A DNA stretch of 64,000 nt from an uncultured Eubacteriales bacterium (GTDB lineage: Bacteria > Bacillota > Clostridia > Saccharofermentanales > UBA5734): positions 131,807 through 195,806 of the forward strand of contig CAILLO010000077.1 in assembly GCA_903835065.1 (NCBI GenBank). Reading direction: 5' to 3'. Positions 16,103 through 28,498 of this stretch are shown one piece after another (the stretch's first letter is position 1; every line of letters begins with the position of its first letter). The notes beneath the pieces are model-generated. The model did no database searches and was not told the DNA's origin. It saw nothing but the letters and a program-made list of their open reading frames with translations. A program made the position numbers and the translations under genes.

Positions 16103-17152
16103 ATGAAGCACCAGGAGACGCCTTCACGCAGCCGCCCTCCCGACACGCCGCGCGAGCCCGCTCTCGAGCGGGCCCTGCCGGGGAATGCTCTCGCCGACCG
16201 CCACGTCCGGGTCGCGCCCGGCACGCTGCTGATCGTGAACGCCGTGCTCGCGACGGTACTGCAGATCGCCTGGACGTTGATGCCGGACGGCGCCTTCGGA
16301 TTCTCCAAGGCCTCCCTCCAGGGCTTCGCCGTCGCCGCCGCGCTCATGCAGGGTCTCTGCATCCTGCTGCCCACGCTGGTCGTCGCCGGCGGCTACCGCA
16401 TCACGCCGCGCACGATCCTCGGCGCAGGGATGCCCCGTCCGGGCGGCCTCATCCTGGCCGCCGCGGCCGGCATCCCCGCCGCCGTGCTGTTGACCGGCCT
16501 CAACAACGTCGTGATCTACGCCTTCGCGAAGTCGGGCTTCCTCTTCCCCGCCACATCCGCGCCGCGCGTCACGACGTCCGGGCCGGAATCGTGGATCGTC
16601 CTTCTGGTCCTCTCCGTGGTCGTCCCCGGCATCGTCGAGGAGCTCATGTTCCGCGGCCTGATCCAGGGCGCGATGGAGCACTCCGGAGCGCGCGTCTCCG
16701 CGATCGTCCTCCCGGCGCTGGCCTTCGCGCTCTTCCACGCCGACCCGCTCTTCCTGCTCGCACCGTTCGGCGCCGGGCTGCTGCTCGGCGCCCTCCGCCG
16801 ATCGACCGGCGGCCTAGCCGCTCCGATCGCCGCGCACGTCTCCCTGAACCTCACGCTCATCGCGATCCGACCCCTGCTGCCGCAATGGCGCGACGCCGCG
16901 TTCTCCAGCGGGTTCGACGCCGAGTCGCTGCTCGGTGTCTCGCTCCTCGGCGCGATCGTGGCGGCCATCGCGACGGTCCCCGTCTATCTCGCCCTCCGCT
17001 CCCCCGCCTTCCACCGGCGGTCGCCCGCCACGCGCGAAGAAGACCTCGGGCCGGAGCCGAAAGTCTTCCTCGAGTGGCGTTTCCTGCTGGGTTGCCTGCT
17101 GCTGGCGGTCTTCCTCGTCTGGCTCTACTCGTTCTCGCTGGCGCAGGGCTAG
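16103..17152 (+). CDS. CPBP-family intramembrane metalloprotease
   Basis: This is a 349-residue membrane protein with the three CPBP (Abi/Rce1-like) motifs: EELMFRG, FALFHAD and HVSLN. These provide the catalytic Glu and the metal-binding His residues. It has about eight helices, including one near the C-terminus (FLLGCLLLAVFLVWLY). Start 16103 was chosen because AAAGG lies nine bases upstream; ATG 16094 is too close. Two membrane proteases in a row (A24, then CPBP) could act on the same exported or membrane substrates; that is inference. Its TAG stop overlaps the stop of the convergent transporter gene. Confidence 0.88.
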   Translation: MKHQETPSRSRPPDTPREPALERALPGNALADRHVRVAPGTLLIVNAVLATVLQIAWTLMPDGAFGFSKASLQGFAVAAALMQGLCILLPTLVVAGGYRITPRTILGAGMPRPGGLILAAAAGIPAAVLLTGLNNVVIYAFAKSGFLFPATSAPRVTTSGPESWIVLLVLSVVVPGIVEELMFRGLIQGAMEHSGARVSAIVLPALAFALFHADPLFLLAPFGAGLLLGALRRSTGGLAAPIAAHVSLNLTLIAIRPLLPQWRDAAFSSGFDAESLLGVSLLGAIVAAIATVPVYLALRSPAFHRRSPATREEDLGPEPKVFLEWRFLLGCLLLAVFLVWLYSFSLAQG

Positions 17153-17943
17153 CCGACGGCCTTCGTCAGGGCGTCGTACACCACCTTGGCGAACAGCATC
17201 ACGAGGACCAGCGCGAAGACGGGCTTGATCGCTTTCGCACCCTTCCGGATCGCGATGCCGGACCCGAGCCAGTTGCCGGCGATGCCGCAGGCCCCGGCCG
17301 CGAGACCCGGGACCCAGAGGATCTGCCCCGCTGCGAGGAAGACCGCGAACGCCGCGTAGTTGGAGCTCAGGTTCACGACTTTCGCATTGCCGCTCGCGGT
17401 GCGCAGGCCGAAGCCGAGCACGAGGCTGTGGAGCATCAGGAGGAAGGTCCCGGCGCCGGGACCGAAGAAGCCGTCGTAGAAGCCGATCGTGAGGCCTATG
17501 GCCCCGCAGAGGAACCAGAGCCGGAAGCCGTGGATCTTCGGCTCCCGACGGTCCTCGGCGTCGTCGCCGTTCTTCCGCGTGAGGACGAGGACGGCGGCGA
17601 CGGGGATCATCACGAGCAGGGCGGCGCGGAACCCCTCGGACGGGAGCGCGAGCGCGGCCTTCGACCCGAGGAAGGACCCCGGGAAGGCCAGCGCGGCGCT
17701 GGTCGCGGCGGCGGCGAGGTGGACGCGGCCGTGGCGGAAGTAGCGGATCGTGGACACCGTCGTCCCGAGGGAGGCCGACAGTTTGTTCGTGCCGGCCGCG
17801 AGGTGGGGCGGAAGACCGGCCATCAGGTACGCGGGAATCGACAGCAGTCCGCCCCCTCCGGCGATCGAGTCGACGAAGCCCGCGAGGAAGATCAGGAAGC
17901 AGAGGAGCGCGAGGGTCAGCGGCGGGATCGAGGTCCAGTCCAT
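17149..17943 (-). CDS. TauE/SafE (TSUP) family anion exporter/permease
   Basis: This is a 264-residue membrane protein with about eight helices and the family signature near the N-terminus (FVDSIAGGGGLLSIP), repeated in the second half as FYDGFFGPGAGTFLL. TSUP members move sulfite, sulfoacetate, taurine-derived or related organic anions. Start 17943 follows AAGGAAC with suitable spacing; the longer start lacks one. The gene converges on the CPBP gene, and the two stops share a CTAG palindrome. Substrate not determinable. Confidence 0.88.
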   Translation of the reverse strand: MDWTSIPPLTLALLCFLIFLAGFVDSIAGGGGLLSIPAYLMAGLPPHLAAGTNKLSASLGTTVSTIRYFRHGRVHLAAAATSAALAFPGSFLGSKAALALPSEGFRAALLVMIPVAAVLVLTRKNGDDAEDRREPKIHGFRLWFLCGAIGLTIGFYDGFFGPGAGTFLLMLHSLVLGFGLRTASGNAKVVNLSSNYAAFAVFLAAGQILWVPGLAAGACGIAGNWLGSGIAIRKGAKAIKPVFALVLVMLFAKVVYDALTKAVG

Positions 17944-17977
17944 CGATTCAGTTCCTTTCCGGAAAGTCTTCTCCATG

Positions 17978-18004
17978 GTAGCAGAGGAAGGCCCCGTCTG
18001 CTAC
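17978..18004. repeat. inverted repeat over the Dabb-gene promoter
   Basis: GTAGCAGA and TCTGCTAC form perfect 8-bp arms around 11 bases. The right arm overlaps a TACAAT -10 (18002-18007). It is a plausible operator between the divergent TauE/SafE and Dabb genes. Confidence 0.5.
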
Positions 18005-18057
18005 AATCGGGGGCGGATTCCGGCGCGCGGTCCGCGGGCCGGTCAGAGGAGGTTCCC

Positions 18058-18360
18058 ATGCTGAAGCACATCGTGATGTGGACGTTTCCCGAGCTGGCCG
18101 ATGGCCATACCCGCGCCGAGAACATGGAGCGGGTCCGCGCCGCGTTGATGGCCCTGCCGGCCGTGATTCCCGAAATCCGACTCTTCGAGGTGCATGCGGA
18201 CGTCGGAATCGACGCCAGCGCGTCGACGATGTGCCTGATTTCGGAATTCGAGGACGCGGACGCCCTGCAGCGCTACGCCGTCCACCCCGACCACCGGGCC
18301 GCATCGGCGCTGATCGCCCGGGTCCGGTCGGACCGGGCCGTGATCGACTACAGGGTCTGA
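18058..18360 (+). CDS. Dabb (stress-responsive alpha/beta barrel) domain protein
   Basis: This is a 100-residue protein beginning MLKHIVMWTFPE, the usual start of Dabb proteins (MIKHIVLWKLK). HADVGIDASASTMCLISEF and YAVHPDHRAA match the conserved strands and the HPxH motif. These ferredoxin-like barrels dimerise and some catalyse cyclisation of small molecules, but most are uncharacterised. AGAGGAGG gives a strong ribosome site. The track shows it only as the tail of a longer shadow frame. Its end overlaps the convergent trhP gene by 13 bases. Confidence 0.85.
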   Translation: MLKHIVMWTFPELADGHTRAENMERVRAALMALPAVIPEIRLFEVHADVGIDASASTMCLISEFEDADALQRYAVHPDHRAASALIARVRSDRAVIDYRV

Positions 18361-19607
18361 TCCCCGCCGGAGCTTGCCGGAGTCGCCGCTCGGCGCGGCA
18401 GCCGCGTCAGGAACGAGTCCGCGTCCGCCGGAACCGGCAGCGGCAATCGGACTTCCGACAAGGGGTGCAGGGCCGTCTGCAGCAGCAGCCCCTCCGCGTC
18501 CGTCAATCCCTCGACCATGAACTCCAGCGGTCCGCCCTTCGGCCGCAGCAGCGACAGGCGTTCTCCTCGCCCGAACCGGTTGCGCACGACGACCCGCGCG
18601 AATCCGCTCGACGGGTCGGTGCCGACGACGTTGCCGACGACGTCCGCCTCCCGCAGATAGTCGGCATCGGTGGCGTGCACCTGCGCGTCGTCCATCGGCG
18701 CGCCGTAGTAGAACCCGGTCGAGAAGGGCCGGTGGCTCGTGCGTTCCAGCAGTTCCATCCAGTCGTCCGGCGTCCCCGCGCCGGGCTTCCCTTCCAGGGC
18801 GTCGAGGGCCATCCGGTAGGCCTTCGTCGTGACGGCGGCGTAGAACGCGCTCTTCGCGCGTCCCTCGATCTTGAGGCTCGTGACGCCCGCCCGGCGCATC
18901 TCCTCGAGGTGCGCGACCATGCAGAGGTCGCGCGAATTCAGGATGTAGGTCCCCTGGCCGTCCTGCTCCACGGGGAAGGACTCGCCGGGCCGCTTCTCCT
19001 CGACCAGCGCGTACTTCCAGCGGCAGGGCTGCGCGCATCGGCCCCGGTTCGCGTCGCGTCCCGCCATGGCCGCCGACAGGAGGCAGCGCCCGGAATGGGC
19101 GATGCACATCGAGCCGTGGACGAAGGTCTCGAGCTCGAGGTCGTCGGGGATGTCGGCGCGGATCTCCGCGATTTCGGCGAGCGTCAGCTCGCGGGCGAGG
19201 ACGATCCGCTTCGCGCCTTGCGCGTGCCAGAATCGGCAGGCACGGGCGTTCACGACGCTGGCCTGCGTGCTGACATGCAGCGCGACGCCGGGTGCCTCTT
19301 CGCGGGCGAGGGTGAAGACGCCCGGATCGGAGACGATGCATGCATCGACGCCGCACGCCGCGGCGTCCCGCACGAAGCTCCGGAGTTCCTGGAAGTCGGA
19401 AGGGTGCGCGAGGATGTTCAGGGCCAGGAACACCTTCACCCCGCGTGCGTGGGCGAAGGCTGCGCCTTCGGCCAGGTCCTCCGGGGTGAAGTTCGCGCTC
19501 GAGGCGCGTAATCCGTATCGGGTTCCCGCCAGGTAGACGGCGTCCGCGCCATAGGCCACGGCGGCCCTCAGCCTGTCGGGGGAGCCGGCCGGTGAGAGCA
19601 GCTCCAT
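18348..19607 (-). CDS. trhP: U32 family protein, tRNA hydroxylation protein TrhP-like
   Basis: This is a 419-residue U32 protein. It starts MELLSPAGSPDRLRAAV and contains the signature ETFVHGSMCIAHSGRCLLS, then GRCAQPCRWKY with clustered cysteines for an Fe-S centre. Characterised relatives (YrrN/YrrO, TrhP) use prephenate to 5-hydroxylate U34 of tRNAs; older annotations say collagenase-like peptidase. It follows mltG by ten bases, and its GGAGG sits on the mltG stop (TAGGAGG). The neighbourhood mltG-U32 is typical of Firmicutes. Upstream codons in the ORF track belong to a shadow. Confidence 0.85.
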   Translation of the reverse strand: MELLSPAGSPDRLRAAVAYGADAVYLAGTRYGLRASSANFTPEDLAEGAAFAHARGVKVFLALNILAHPSDFQELRSFVRDAAACGVDACIVSDPGVFTLAREEAPGVALHVSTQASVVNARACRFWHAQGAKRIVLARELTLAEIAEIRADIPDDLELETFVHGSMCIAHSGRCLLSAAMAGRDANRGRCAQPCRWKYALVEEKRPGESFPVEQDGQGTYILNSRDLCMVAHLEEMRRAGVTSLKIEGRAKSAFYAAVTTKAYRMALDALEGKPGAGTPDDWMELLERTSHRPFSTGFYYGAPMDDAQVHATDADYLREADVVGNVVGTDPSSGFARVVVRNRFGRGERLSLLRPKGGPLEFMVEGLTDAEGLLLQTALHPLSEVRLPLPVPADADSFLTRLPRRAATPASSGGDQTL

Positions 19608-19617
19608 GGGAAGCCTC

Positions 19618-20730
19618 CTACTGGCCGTAGTACTTGGAATTCTTGATATTGGCGAGGTGCTGCGTGAAGGTCGACGCGAAGGCCGTGTTGCCGTTGCCCA
19701 TCGCGACGAAGTACAGGTAGGTCGTCTTGTCGGGCCAGAGGGTGGCGCGGATCGCGTCGGAGCCGGGGTTGCCGATCGGCCCGGGCGGCAGGCCCTTGTT
19801 CTGGTAGGTGTTGTAGGGGCTCTGGAACTTGATGTCGGCGTCGGTCGCGATATAGCGCCGCGCGAGCCCCTGCTCCTCACGAAGGTAGTTCAGGCTGGCA
19901 CAGGACTGCAGGAAGTTCATCGTCGGGTCCTTGGACTTGAGGCGGTTCCAGAAGACGCTCGCCACGGTGCCCATGTCGGTCAGCTTCGCGGTCTCGTTCT
20001 GGACGATCGAGGCCAGCGTGATCACCTGGTCCATCGAGAGGCCGAGGACCTGCGCGCGGGCGTAGAACTCCGGCAGGTACTTGTTCTCGGCGTTGTTCAG
20101 GAACGTGCGGAGGATCGTCTCCTCGTCGGCGTTCATGTCGAATTCGTAGGTGTCGGGGAACAGGTACCCCTGCAGGGTCCAATCGCGGCCAGCGGTGACC
20201 GGAATCGCCCGGACGAAGTCGTAGTCGAGGAACAGCGAAGGGTTCTTGACCATCGCGTCGAGTTTCTTCTCGTCGAAGTACACGCCCGCGGCGGTCAGCT
20301 TCGCCTTGATCTGCTTGTACGTGATGCCCTCGGGGAAGGTCACGGTCACCGACTTCGGCTTCTGCGAGAGCATGTACATGATTTCGTCGTAGGTCATCGA
20401 GGCGGTGACGAAGTGCGTCCCCGCCTGGTACTGCCCGTCGAAGCCGTTGACCTTCGAGAGAAGCGTGAACAGGAACGGGTTCGCGATCACCTTCTGGTCG
20501 GAAAGCAGCGCCGCGATCGCCTTCGTGGTCGCAGCGCGAGGAATGACCACCATCTTGGCGCCCGCGGTATCGGGACCGATCGTCGTGCCGCTCGTGGAGA
20601 ACGCCTCGAATCGGGCGTTCTGGGCGATCACGTAGGAGTATCCGAAATAGACGCCGATGCCAGCGACGACGAGGGCCAGGACGAGGAAGACGACCACGGA
20701 CAGGAACTTGAGGGCTCTGCGGGAGAACAT
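19618..20730 (-). CDS. mltG: endolytic transglycosylase MltG
   Basis: This is a 370-residue membrane-anchored murein lytic enzyme that cuts nascent glycan strands and so sets chain length. A basic N-terminus and one helix (residues ~9-33) anchor it outside the cell. A LysM-like region leads to the YceG domain with TFPEGITYKQI, LQGYLFPDTYEF and the catalytic-glutamate motif ASIVQNETA. The C-terminus has the usual YNTYQNKGLPPGPIGNPG. It lies five bases after typA and upstream of trhP in the same operon. Confidence 0.93.
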   Translation of the reverse strand: MFSRRALKFLSVVVFLVLALVVAGIGVYFGYSYVIAQNARFEAFSTSGTTIGPDTAGAKMVVIPRAATTKAIAALLSDQKVIANPFLFTLLSKVNGFDGQYQAGTHFVTASMTYDEIMYMLSQKPKSVTVTFPEGITYKQIKAKLTAAGVYFDEKKLDAMVKNPSLFLDYDFVRAIPVTAGRDWTLQGYLFPDTYEFDMNADEETILRTFLNNAENKYLPEFYARAQVLGLSMDQVITLASIVQNETAKLTDMGTVASVFWNRLKSKDPTMNFLQSCASLNYLREEQGLARRYIATDADIKFQSPYNTYQNKGLPPGPIGNPGSDAIRATLWPDKTTYLYFVAMGNGNTAFASTFTQHLANIKNSKYYGQ

Positions 20731-20735
20731 CGGAG

Positions 20736-22586
<1,851 letters not shown>

Positions 22587-22589
22587 GTG

Positions 22590-23918
22590 CTACTTGTTCT
22601 CCCTTTCTCTTTCCCGCAGGATGAAGCGGATCGGCGTTCCTTCGAAGCCGAAGCATTTGCGGAACTGGTTCTCCAGGTACCGTTCGTACGAGAAGTGCAT
22701 GAGCTCCTTCTCGTTGAGGAAGAAGACGAATTCGGGCGGGCGGACGCCGACCTGGGTCGCGTAGTAGATCCGCAGGCGCTTGCCCTTGTCGTTGGGCGGC
22801 GGGGACATCGCCATCGCCTCGGCCAGCAGGTCGTTGAGCATGCCGGTCGACAGGCGCAGGCAGGCCTGGGCGTAGACGTGGTTGATCAGCTCGAACAACT
22901 TGGGCACGCGCTGGCCGGTCTTCGCCGAGATGAACAGGACTGGCGCGTACTGCAGGAAGACGAGGCCTTCGCGGATCGACTTCTCGTACAGCTCGAGCGT
23001 ACCCGTCTCCTTGTCGACGAGGTCCCACTTGTTGACGACGATGATGCAGGCCTTGCCGCTGTTGTGCGCGTAGCCCGCGACCTTGGTGTCCTGCTCGGTC
23101 ACGCCGTCCTGCGCATCGATCAGCACGACGCAGACGTCGGCCTTCTCGATGGCGGCGAGGGCGCGGATCATGCTGTAGCGCTCGATGTCGTCGTCGATGC
23201 GGCTCTTCTTGCGCAGACCGGCGGTGTCGACGAGCACGTACTTCCCGTGTTCGTTGACGAGCGGCGAGTCGATCGCGTCGCGGGTCGTGCCCGGGACGTC
23301 GGAGACGATCGTGCGCTCCTCGCCGAGCATGCGGTTGACGAGCGAGGACTTGCCGGCGTTGGGCTTGCCGATCACGGCGACGCGGATCTCGTCGTCGTCG
23401 TCGTCGTGTTCTCCGGCCGGCGGGAAGTGCTCGTATAGCGCGTCGAGCAGGTCGCCCGTGCCGAGCCCGTGCACCGACGACACCGGGAAGATCTCGCCGA
23501 GCCCGAGGTTGTAGAATTCGTAGGCGTCGGGGGCCATGGGGCCCGGTCGGTCGGACTTGTTGACGCAGACCACGATCGGCTTGCCGGACTTGCGCAGCAG
23601 CGTGCCGACGTCCTGGTCCGCGGCGGTCAGGCCGGCCTGGACATCGACCATGAAGAGGATCACGTCGGCGGTCTCGATCGCGATCTCGGCCTGCGAGCGC
23701 ATCTGCCGCAGCATCGCATCGTCCGTCTGCGTCTCGATGCCGCCCGTGTCGATCAGAGCGAACTTCCGTCCGCGCCATTCGGCTTCAGCGTACACGCGGT
23801 CGCGCGTCACGCCCGGCGTGTCGTCGACGATCGAGATGCGGCTTCCGGCGAGGTAGTTGAACAGCGTCGACTTGCCCACGTTGGGGCGCCCGACGACGGC
23901 GACGATCGGCTTACCCAT
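22590..23918 (-). CDS. der: ribosome assembly GTPase Der (EngA)
   Basis: This 442-residue protein has tandem GTPase domains: first P-loop GRPNVGKST with DTGG, second GKPNAGKSS with DTAGL. A C-terminal KH-like domain follows ([20 protein letters not shown]). The linker between the GTPase domains contains an acidic run (HDDDDDE). Start 23918 ([15 protein letters not shown]) follows GGGAGGGG by seven bases. The start overlaps the end of the DUF512 gene by eight bases, a coupled arrangement seen in Clostridia. Essential for 50S maturation. Confidence 0.96.
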   Translation of the reverse strand: MGKPIVAVVGRPNVGKSTLFNYLAGSRISIVDDTPGVTRDRVYAEAEWRGRKFALIDTGGIETQTDDAMLRQMRSQAEIAIETADVILFMVDVQAGLTAADQDVGTLLRKSGKPIVVCVNKSDRPGPMAPDAYEFYNLGLGEIFPVSSVHGLGTGDLLDALYEHFPPAGEHDDDDDEIRVAVIGKPNAGKSSLVNRMLGEERTIVSDVPGTTRDAIDSPLVNEHGKYVLVDTAGLRKKSRIDDDIERYSMIRALAAIEKADVCVVLIDAQDGVTEQDTKVAGYAHNSGKACIIVVNKWDLVDKETGTLELYEKSIREGLVFLQYAPVLFISAKTGQRVPKLFELINHVYAQACLRLSTGMLNDLLAEAMAMSPPPNDKGKRLRIYYATQVGVRPPEFVFFLNEKELMHFSYERYLENQFRKCFGFEGTPIRFILRERERENK

Positions 23919-25311
23919 GTCGTATCCCCTCCCTGGCATCCCGGGTCAGCGCATCCAGCGCCTCCAGCAGCCCCGATCCGGTCGGCGGGGCCACGGCGAT
24001 CCTGCATCCCAGGGTCGCTTCGGCCTCCTGAAGCGTCACACCGTCGAGGAAGACCTCCTCGTCGGCCTTGAGCATGCAGGCGGGAATCAGCAGGTGCGGC
24101 GCCTCCCCGGCGCCTTCCTTCAGGCCCGCGTCCGCGAGCGGGGCGCGCAGGGTGGCGACGAGGTCGGCTCCCGTCACGAGGCCCGCGACGGTCACGGTCT
24201 CGCCGAAGAAGCGGTTGGCGACCGGGTGCACGCGGAACTCCACCCCGTAGGCCGGCCCGGCGCGGCGGCCCGCCTCCTCGAGGAAGGGGGCGGCGTCGGT
24301 CCCCGTCGCGATGTGCACGACGGCGCCGAGCGGCGCGACCGGCAGGCTCCTGCGGCGGCGGCGGGCGGCGAGCCCCTCGCGGAGCTCGCGGCGGAAGAGG
24401 GCGATAAGCCCCACGCCGTTCTCGAGCTGGGGGTAGTCCTCGTAGTAGCCCTCGCCCGGTATCGGCAGACCGGCGCGCAGGTACAACTCGTCGGCGGCGT
24501 GGACGGTCGCGGTGCCGCGGCTCTCCGTGAAGGCCGTCCGCCAGCGGTCGACGCGCGCGATCGTCTCGCGGGCGGAGTCGCGGTCGTACGGCAGGAGGCC
24601 CGGCAGGCCCTTCAGGTCGCGGTAGCGCGTCAGGCCGACCGGCACGGCGGCGACGCTGCCGAGGGCCGCGCCCAGCGTGTCGAGGTCGCGCATCGTCCGG
24701 TCGAAGGCCTCGCCGTCGTTCCAGCCGCGGCACAGGACGATCTGCGCGTTGACGCGGATGCCGGCGTCGACGAGGCGGCGGAGCTGCTCCATGATCCGGC
24801 CGGCGAAGCGGTTGCCCATCATGCGGACGCGCAACTCGGGGTCGGTCGTGTGCACGGACACGTTGATCGGCGACAGGCGCAGCGCGATCAGGCGCTGCAT
24901 CCCGGCTTCGTCGAGGTTGGTCAGGGTCACGTAGTTGCCGGAGAGGAAGGACATGCGGAGGTCGTCGTCGCGGAAGTACAGCGTCGGGCGCATGCCGTCG
25001 GGGAGCTGGCGGATGAAGCAGAAGACGCAGTCGTTGCGGCAGCTCCCGCAATCGTCCATCAGCGCGTCGTCGAACGCGAGTCCGAGATCCTCGTCCTCGT
25101 CCTTCTCGATCTCGACCTCGAGCTCCTCTCCGTCGGCCTGGCGCACGAGCACCGTCAGGGCCTCCACGGCCGTGCGCGTGCGGTAGTCGAAGCGGTCGAG
25201 GACGGGCTTCCCGTCGATCGACACGAGGACGTCGTCCGGCTGGATGCCGGATTCTTCGGCGATGCTGCCGGGTGCGACCTGCGCGACGGTCCTGTGGGCA
25301 TCGGACGACAA
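23911..25311 (-). CDS. DUF512 family PDZ/radical-SAM-like protein
   Basis: This 466-residue protein has an N-terminal PDZ-like segment (VAQVAPGSIAEESGIQPDDV), the cysteine cluster CGSCRNDCVFCFIRQLPDGM, and the C-terminal DUF512 domain. Members are widespread in Gram-positive anaerobes and cyanobacteria next to der; the function is unknown, though the cysteines fit a radical-SAM-like Fe-S centre. The start is TTG 25311, nine bases after AAAGGAG; no ATG in frame has a better site. The 106-base gap to rpmF shows no terminator, so it may be transcribed from the DUF177 promoter. Confidence 0.9.
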   Translation of the reverse strand: MSSDAHRTVAQVAPGSIAEESGIQPDDVLVSIDGKPVLDRFDYRTRTAVEALTVLVRQADGEELEVEIEKDEDEDLGLAFDDALMDDCGSCRNDCVFCFIRQLPDGMRPTLYFRDDDLRMSFLSGNYVTLTNLDEAGMQRLIALRLSPINVSVHTTDPELRVRMMGNRFAGRIMEQLRRLVDAGIRVNAQIVLCRGWNDGEAFDRTMRDLDTLGAALGSVAAVPVGLTRYRDLKGLPGLLPYDRDSARETIARVDRWRTAFTESRGTATVHAADELYLRAGLPIPGEGYYEDYPQLENGVGLIALFRRELREGLAARRRRRSLPVAPLGAVVHIATGTDAAPFLEEAGRRAGPAYGVEFRVHPVANRFFGETVTVAGLVTGADLVATLRAPLADAGLKEGAGEAPHLLIPACMLKADEEVFLDGVTLQEAEATLGCRIAVAPPTGSGLLEALDALTRDAREGIRHG

Positions 25312-25417
25312 ACTTCGGTTCTCCTTTCAAACGAAAAGCAGCGCGTCTTCTTTGCCGAAAACCCGCTGCCTATCGTCTTCTCAAGCGGACGGAACCCCTG
25401 GGCCTTCCGGCTTCGGG

Positions 25418-25612
25418 CTACTTGGACTTCTTGTCCTCCGCCATCTTGACGATTTCCTTGCCGTCGTAGAAGCCGCAGCTCTTGCAGACCTTGTGCGGCA
25501 TCTTCAGGGTATGGCACTTCGGGCAATCGACCAGACCGGGGACGCTGAGCTTCCACTGCGACCTGCGGAGGCCGGTTCTCGCCTTGGACCATTTGCGTTT
25601 CGGATTCGCCAT
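25418..25612 (-). CDS. rpmF: 50S ribosomal protein L32
   Basis: This is a 64-residue basic protein starting MANPKRKWSKARTGLRRSQW. It is the zinc-ribbon form of L32: CPKC at 30-33 and CKSC at 43-46. Zinc-free paralogues replace it under zinc starvation in some bacteria; none is seen here. It follows the DUF177 gene by 43 bases, the standard DUF177-rpmF pair. Confidence 0.96.
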   Translation of the reverse strand: MANPKRKWSKARTGLRRSQWKLSVPGLVDCPKCHTLKMPHKVCKSCGFYDGKEIVKMAEDKKSK

Positions 25613-25655
25613 CTTACGTTCCCTCCATCATGGACCGCACCGCCCTGTCCGGACG

Positions 25656-26186
25656 CTACAGCAGTTCCCTCAGTCGTCCGAACGGCGACTTCTCCGAGTC
25701 GTCCCGTTCGTCGTGCCCGCAGTCCCGTTCGTTCCGGTCCGCGAAGCACACGGTGCAGAGTCCCCTGCAGTCCTCCCTGCACAGCACGCGGGCCGGCAGC
25801 GCCAGGAGCAGGTCGTCCCGGAGCGCCTCCGAGACATCGATCGACCATCCGTCGAAGCGATATCCCGTTCCGTCGTCCTCTTCCTTTTCCTCCCGACGGC
25901 CGACATCCGCGTGGTATCGGCTGCGATAGGTCTCGACGACCGGCACGGAGAGCGCTCCATGCACCGGACGGAGGCACCGTCCGCAGTCGCTTTCGTAGGA
26001 AGCCGCCACGGTCCCCGAGAGGACCAGCAGCCCGTCGCCCGTGTTGGCGACCTTTCCCGTGAAGGTCACCGGTTCGGAAAACCGGAATCCCGGGAAGGCC
26101 AGGGCGATCGAGTCCGGCGTGCCGGAGAGCTCGACCGGAAGGGATTCTCCGGTGCTTCGTGCGATCGGTTTGATATCGACGAGCAT
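25656..26186 (-). CDS. DUF177 (YceD/YlbN) family protein
   Basis: This 176-residue protein has the conserved CxxC of DUF177 (ESDCGRCLRPVHG at ~66) and a second cysteine set (CREDCRGLCTVC at ~136) that probably binds metal. The family is tied to 23S rRNA/50S accumulation in plants and E. coli and is nearly always co-transcribed with rpmF. ATG follows AAAGGGG. A full-consensus promoter lies just upstream. An acidic insert (REEKEEDDGTG) separates the two halves. Confidence 0.9.
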   Translation of the reverse strand: MLVDIKPIARSTGESLPVELSGTPDSIALAFPGFRFSEPVTFTGKVANTGDGLLVLSGTVAASYESDCGRCLRPVHGALSVPVVETYRSRYHADVGRREEKEEDDGTGYRFDGWSIDVSEALRDDLLLALPARVLCREDCRGLCTVCFADRNERDCGHDERDDSEKSPFGRLRELL

Positions 26187-26213
26187 GAGGCCCCTTTCAC
26201 AGACGCGAATCGT

Positions 26214-26242
26214 ATTATATTCAGAAGCGCCCGTCGTGTCAA
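26214..26242 (-). promoter_or_regulatory. consensus promoter of the DUF177-rpmF operon
   Basis: The minus strand carries TTGACA (26237-26242), exactly 17 bases, then TATAAT (26214-26219): a 12/12 match to the sigma-A consensus. Start predicted near 26207, leaving about a 20-base leader. Confidence 0.9.
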
Positions 26243-26244
26243 TG

Positions 26245-27444
26245 TCAGCGGGCGGAAACCAGCCTCTCGGTCTCGATCGCGATCGCGAGCTCCTCGTTGG
26301 TCGGAATCGTGAAGACGCGCACGGTCGCGCCTTCCGCGGAGATGTCGGCCTCCTTGCCCTTGACGCGGTTCTTCTCGGGGTCGACGGCGATGCCCATGAA
26401 CGCGAGACCTTCCGTCGCGCCCTGGCGGACGTACGGGTTGTTCTCGCCGATGCCGGCCGTGAACACGACCGCGTCGACGCCGCCCATGGCGGCCGCGTAC
26501 GCGGCGATCAGCTTGCGGCACTGGTAGGTGAACATCTCGAGGGCGAGCTTCGCGCGCTCGTTGCCCTGCTCCATCGCCTCGTCGAGGTCGCGGAAGTCGG
26601 AGCTGACGCCGGAGACGCCGGCCACGCCGGACTTCTTGTTCATCAGGTCGTCGACGCCCTTCATGTCGAGGCCCTCGCGGTCCATGATCATGGTCACGAG
26701 CGCCGGGTCGATGTCGCCGCAGCGGGTACCCATGCAGATGCCGGCGAGCGGGGTCATGCCCATCGACGTGTCGACGGAGCGGCCGCCGTCGATCGCCGCG
26801 ACCGAGGAGCCGTTGCCGAGGTGGCAGGTGACGATCTTGGTCTCCCCGATCGGCTTGCCGAGCATCTGCGCCGCGCGCTGCCCGACGAAGCGGTGCGAGG
26901 TCCCGTGGAAGCCGTAGCGGCGGATGCCGTGCTTCTCGTACAGCTCGTACGGAAGGGCGTACATGTACGCGCGCCCGGGCATCGTCTGGTGGAAGGCGGT
27001 ATCGAACACCGCGACCTGGGGGACGCCGGGGATCGCCTCTTCGCAGGCTTCGATGCCGGTCATGTTCGGGGGGTTGTGCAGTGGGGCCATCCGGAAGCAG
27101 GCGCGGATCGCCTGCTTGACTTCGGCGGTGATGATCGCGGAGCTCGAGAACTTCTCGCCGCCGTGCACGACCCGGTGCCCGACCGCGTCGATTTCGCCCA
27201 TGTTGGCGATCACGCCGTGGTCTTCACTGGTCAGGACGGCGAGGACCTCCTTGATCGCGGTGCGGTGGTCGGGCATGCGCGCGAGGATCTTGACGGCCTC
27301 CTCGGCGCGGCGCTGGTGCTTGATCAGGGAGCCTTCGATGCCGATGCGCTCGGCGCCGCCCTTCGCGAGGACCTGGGCGGTGTGGACGTCCAGCAGCTGG
27401 TACTTGATCGAGGAGCTGCCGGCGTTGATGACGAGGACGATCAT
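26245..27444 (-). CDS. ackA: acetate kinase
   Basis: This 399-residue ASKHA enzyme makes ATP and acetate from acetyl phosphate. Motifs are [15 protein letters not shown] at the N-terminus, [33 protein letters not shown] and [13 protein letters not shown]. The track start is in an upstream shadow; the true ATG at 27444 follows GGAAGGGA. It lies 14 bases after pta, and the pair carries out the substrate-level phosphorylation expected of a fermenter. Confidence 0.97.
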   Translation of the reverse strand: MIVLVINAGSSSIKYQLLDVHTAQVLAKGGAERIGIEGSLIKHQRRAEEAVKILARMPDHRTAIKEVLAVLTSEDHGVIANMGEIDAVGHRVVHGGEKFSSSAIITAEVKQAIRACFRMAPLHNPPNMTGIEACEEAIPGVPQVAVFDTAFHQTMPGRAYMYALPYELYEKHGIRRYGFHGTSHRFVGQRAAQMLGKPIGETKIVTCHLGNGSSVAAIDGGRSVDTSMGMTPLAGICMGTRCGDIDPALVTMIMDREGLDMKGVDDLMNKKSGVAGVSGVSSDFRDLDEAMEQGNERAKLALEMFTYQCRKLIAAYAAAMGGVDAVVFTAGIGENNPYVRQGATEGLAFMGIAVDPEKNRVKGKEADISAEGATVRVFTIPTNEELAIAIETERLVSAR

Positions 27445-27458
27445 GTCTTGTTCCCTTC

Positions 27459-28484
<1,026 letters not shown>

Positions 28485-28498
28485 TCAGAAACTCAATC

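Noticed and set aside
16591-18360. 589-residue plus ORF
   Set aside because: Only the final 100 residues (Dabb protein) have family motifs and a ribosome site; the rest is a shadow of CPBP and antisense to TauE/SafE.
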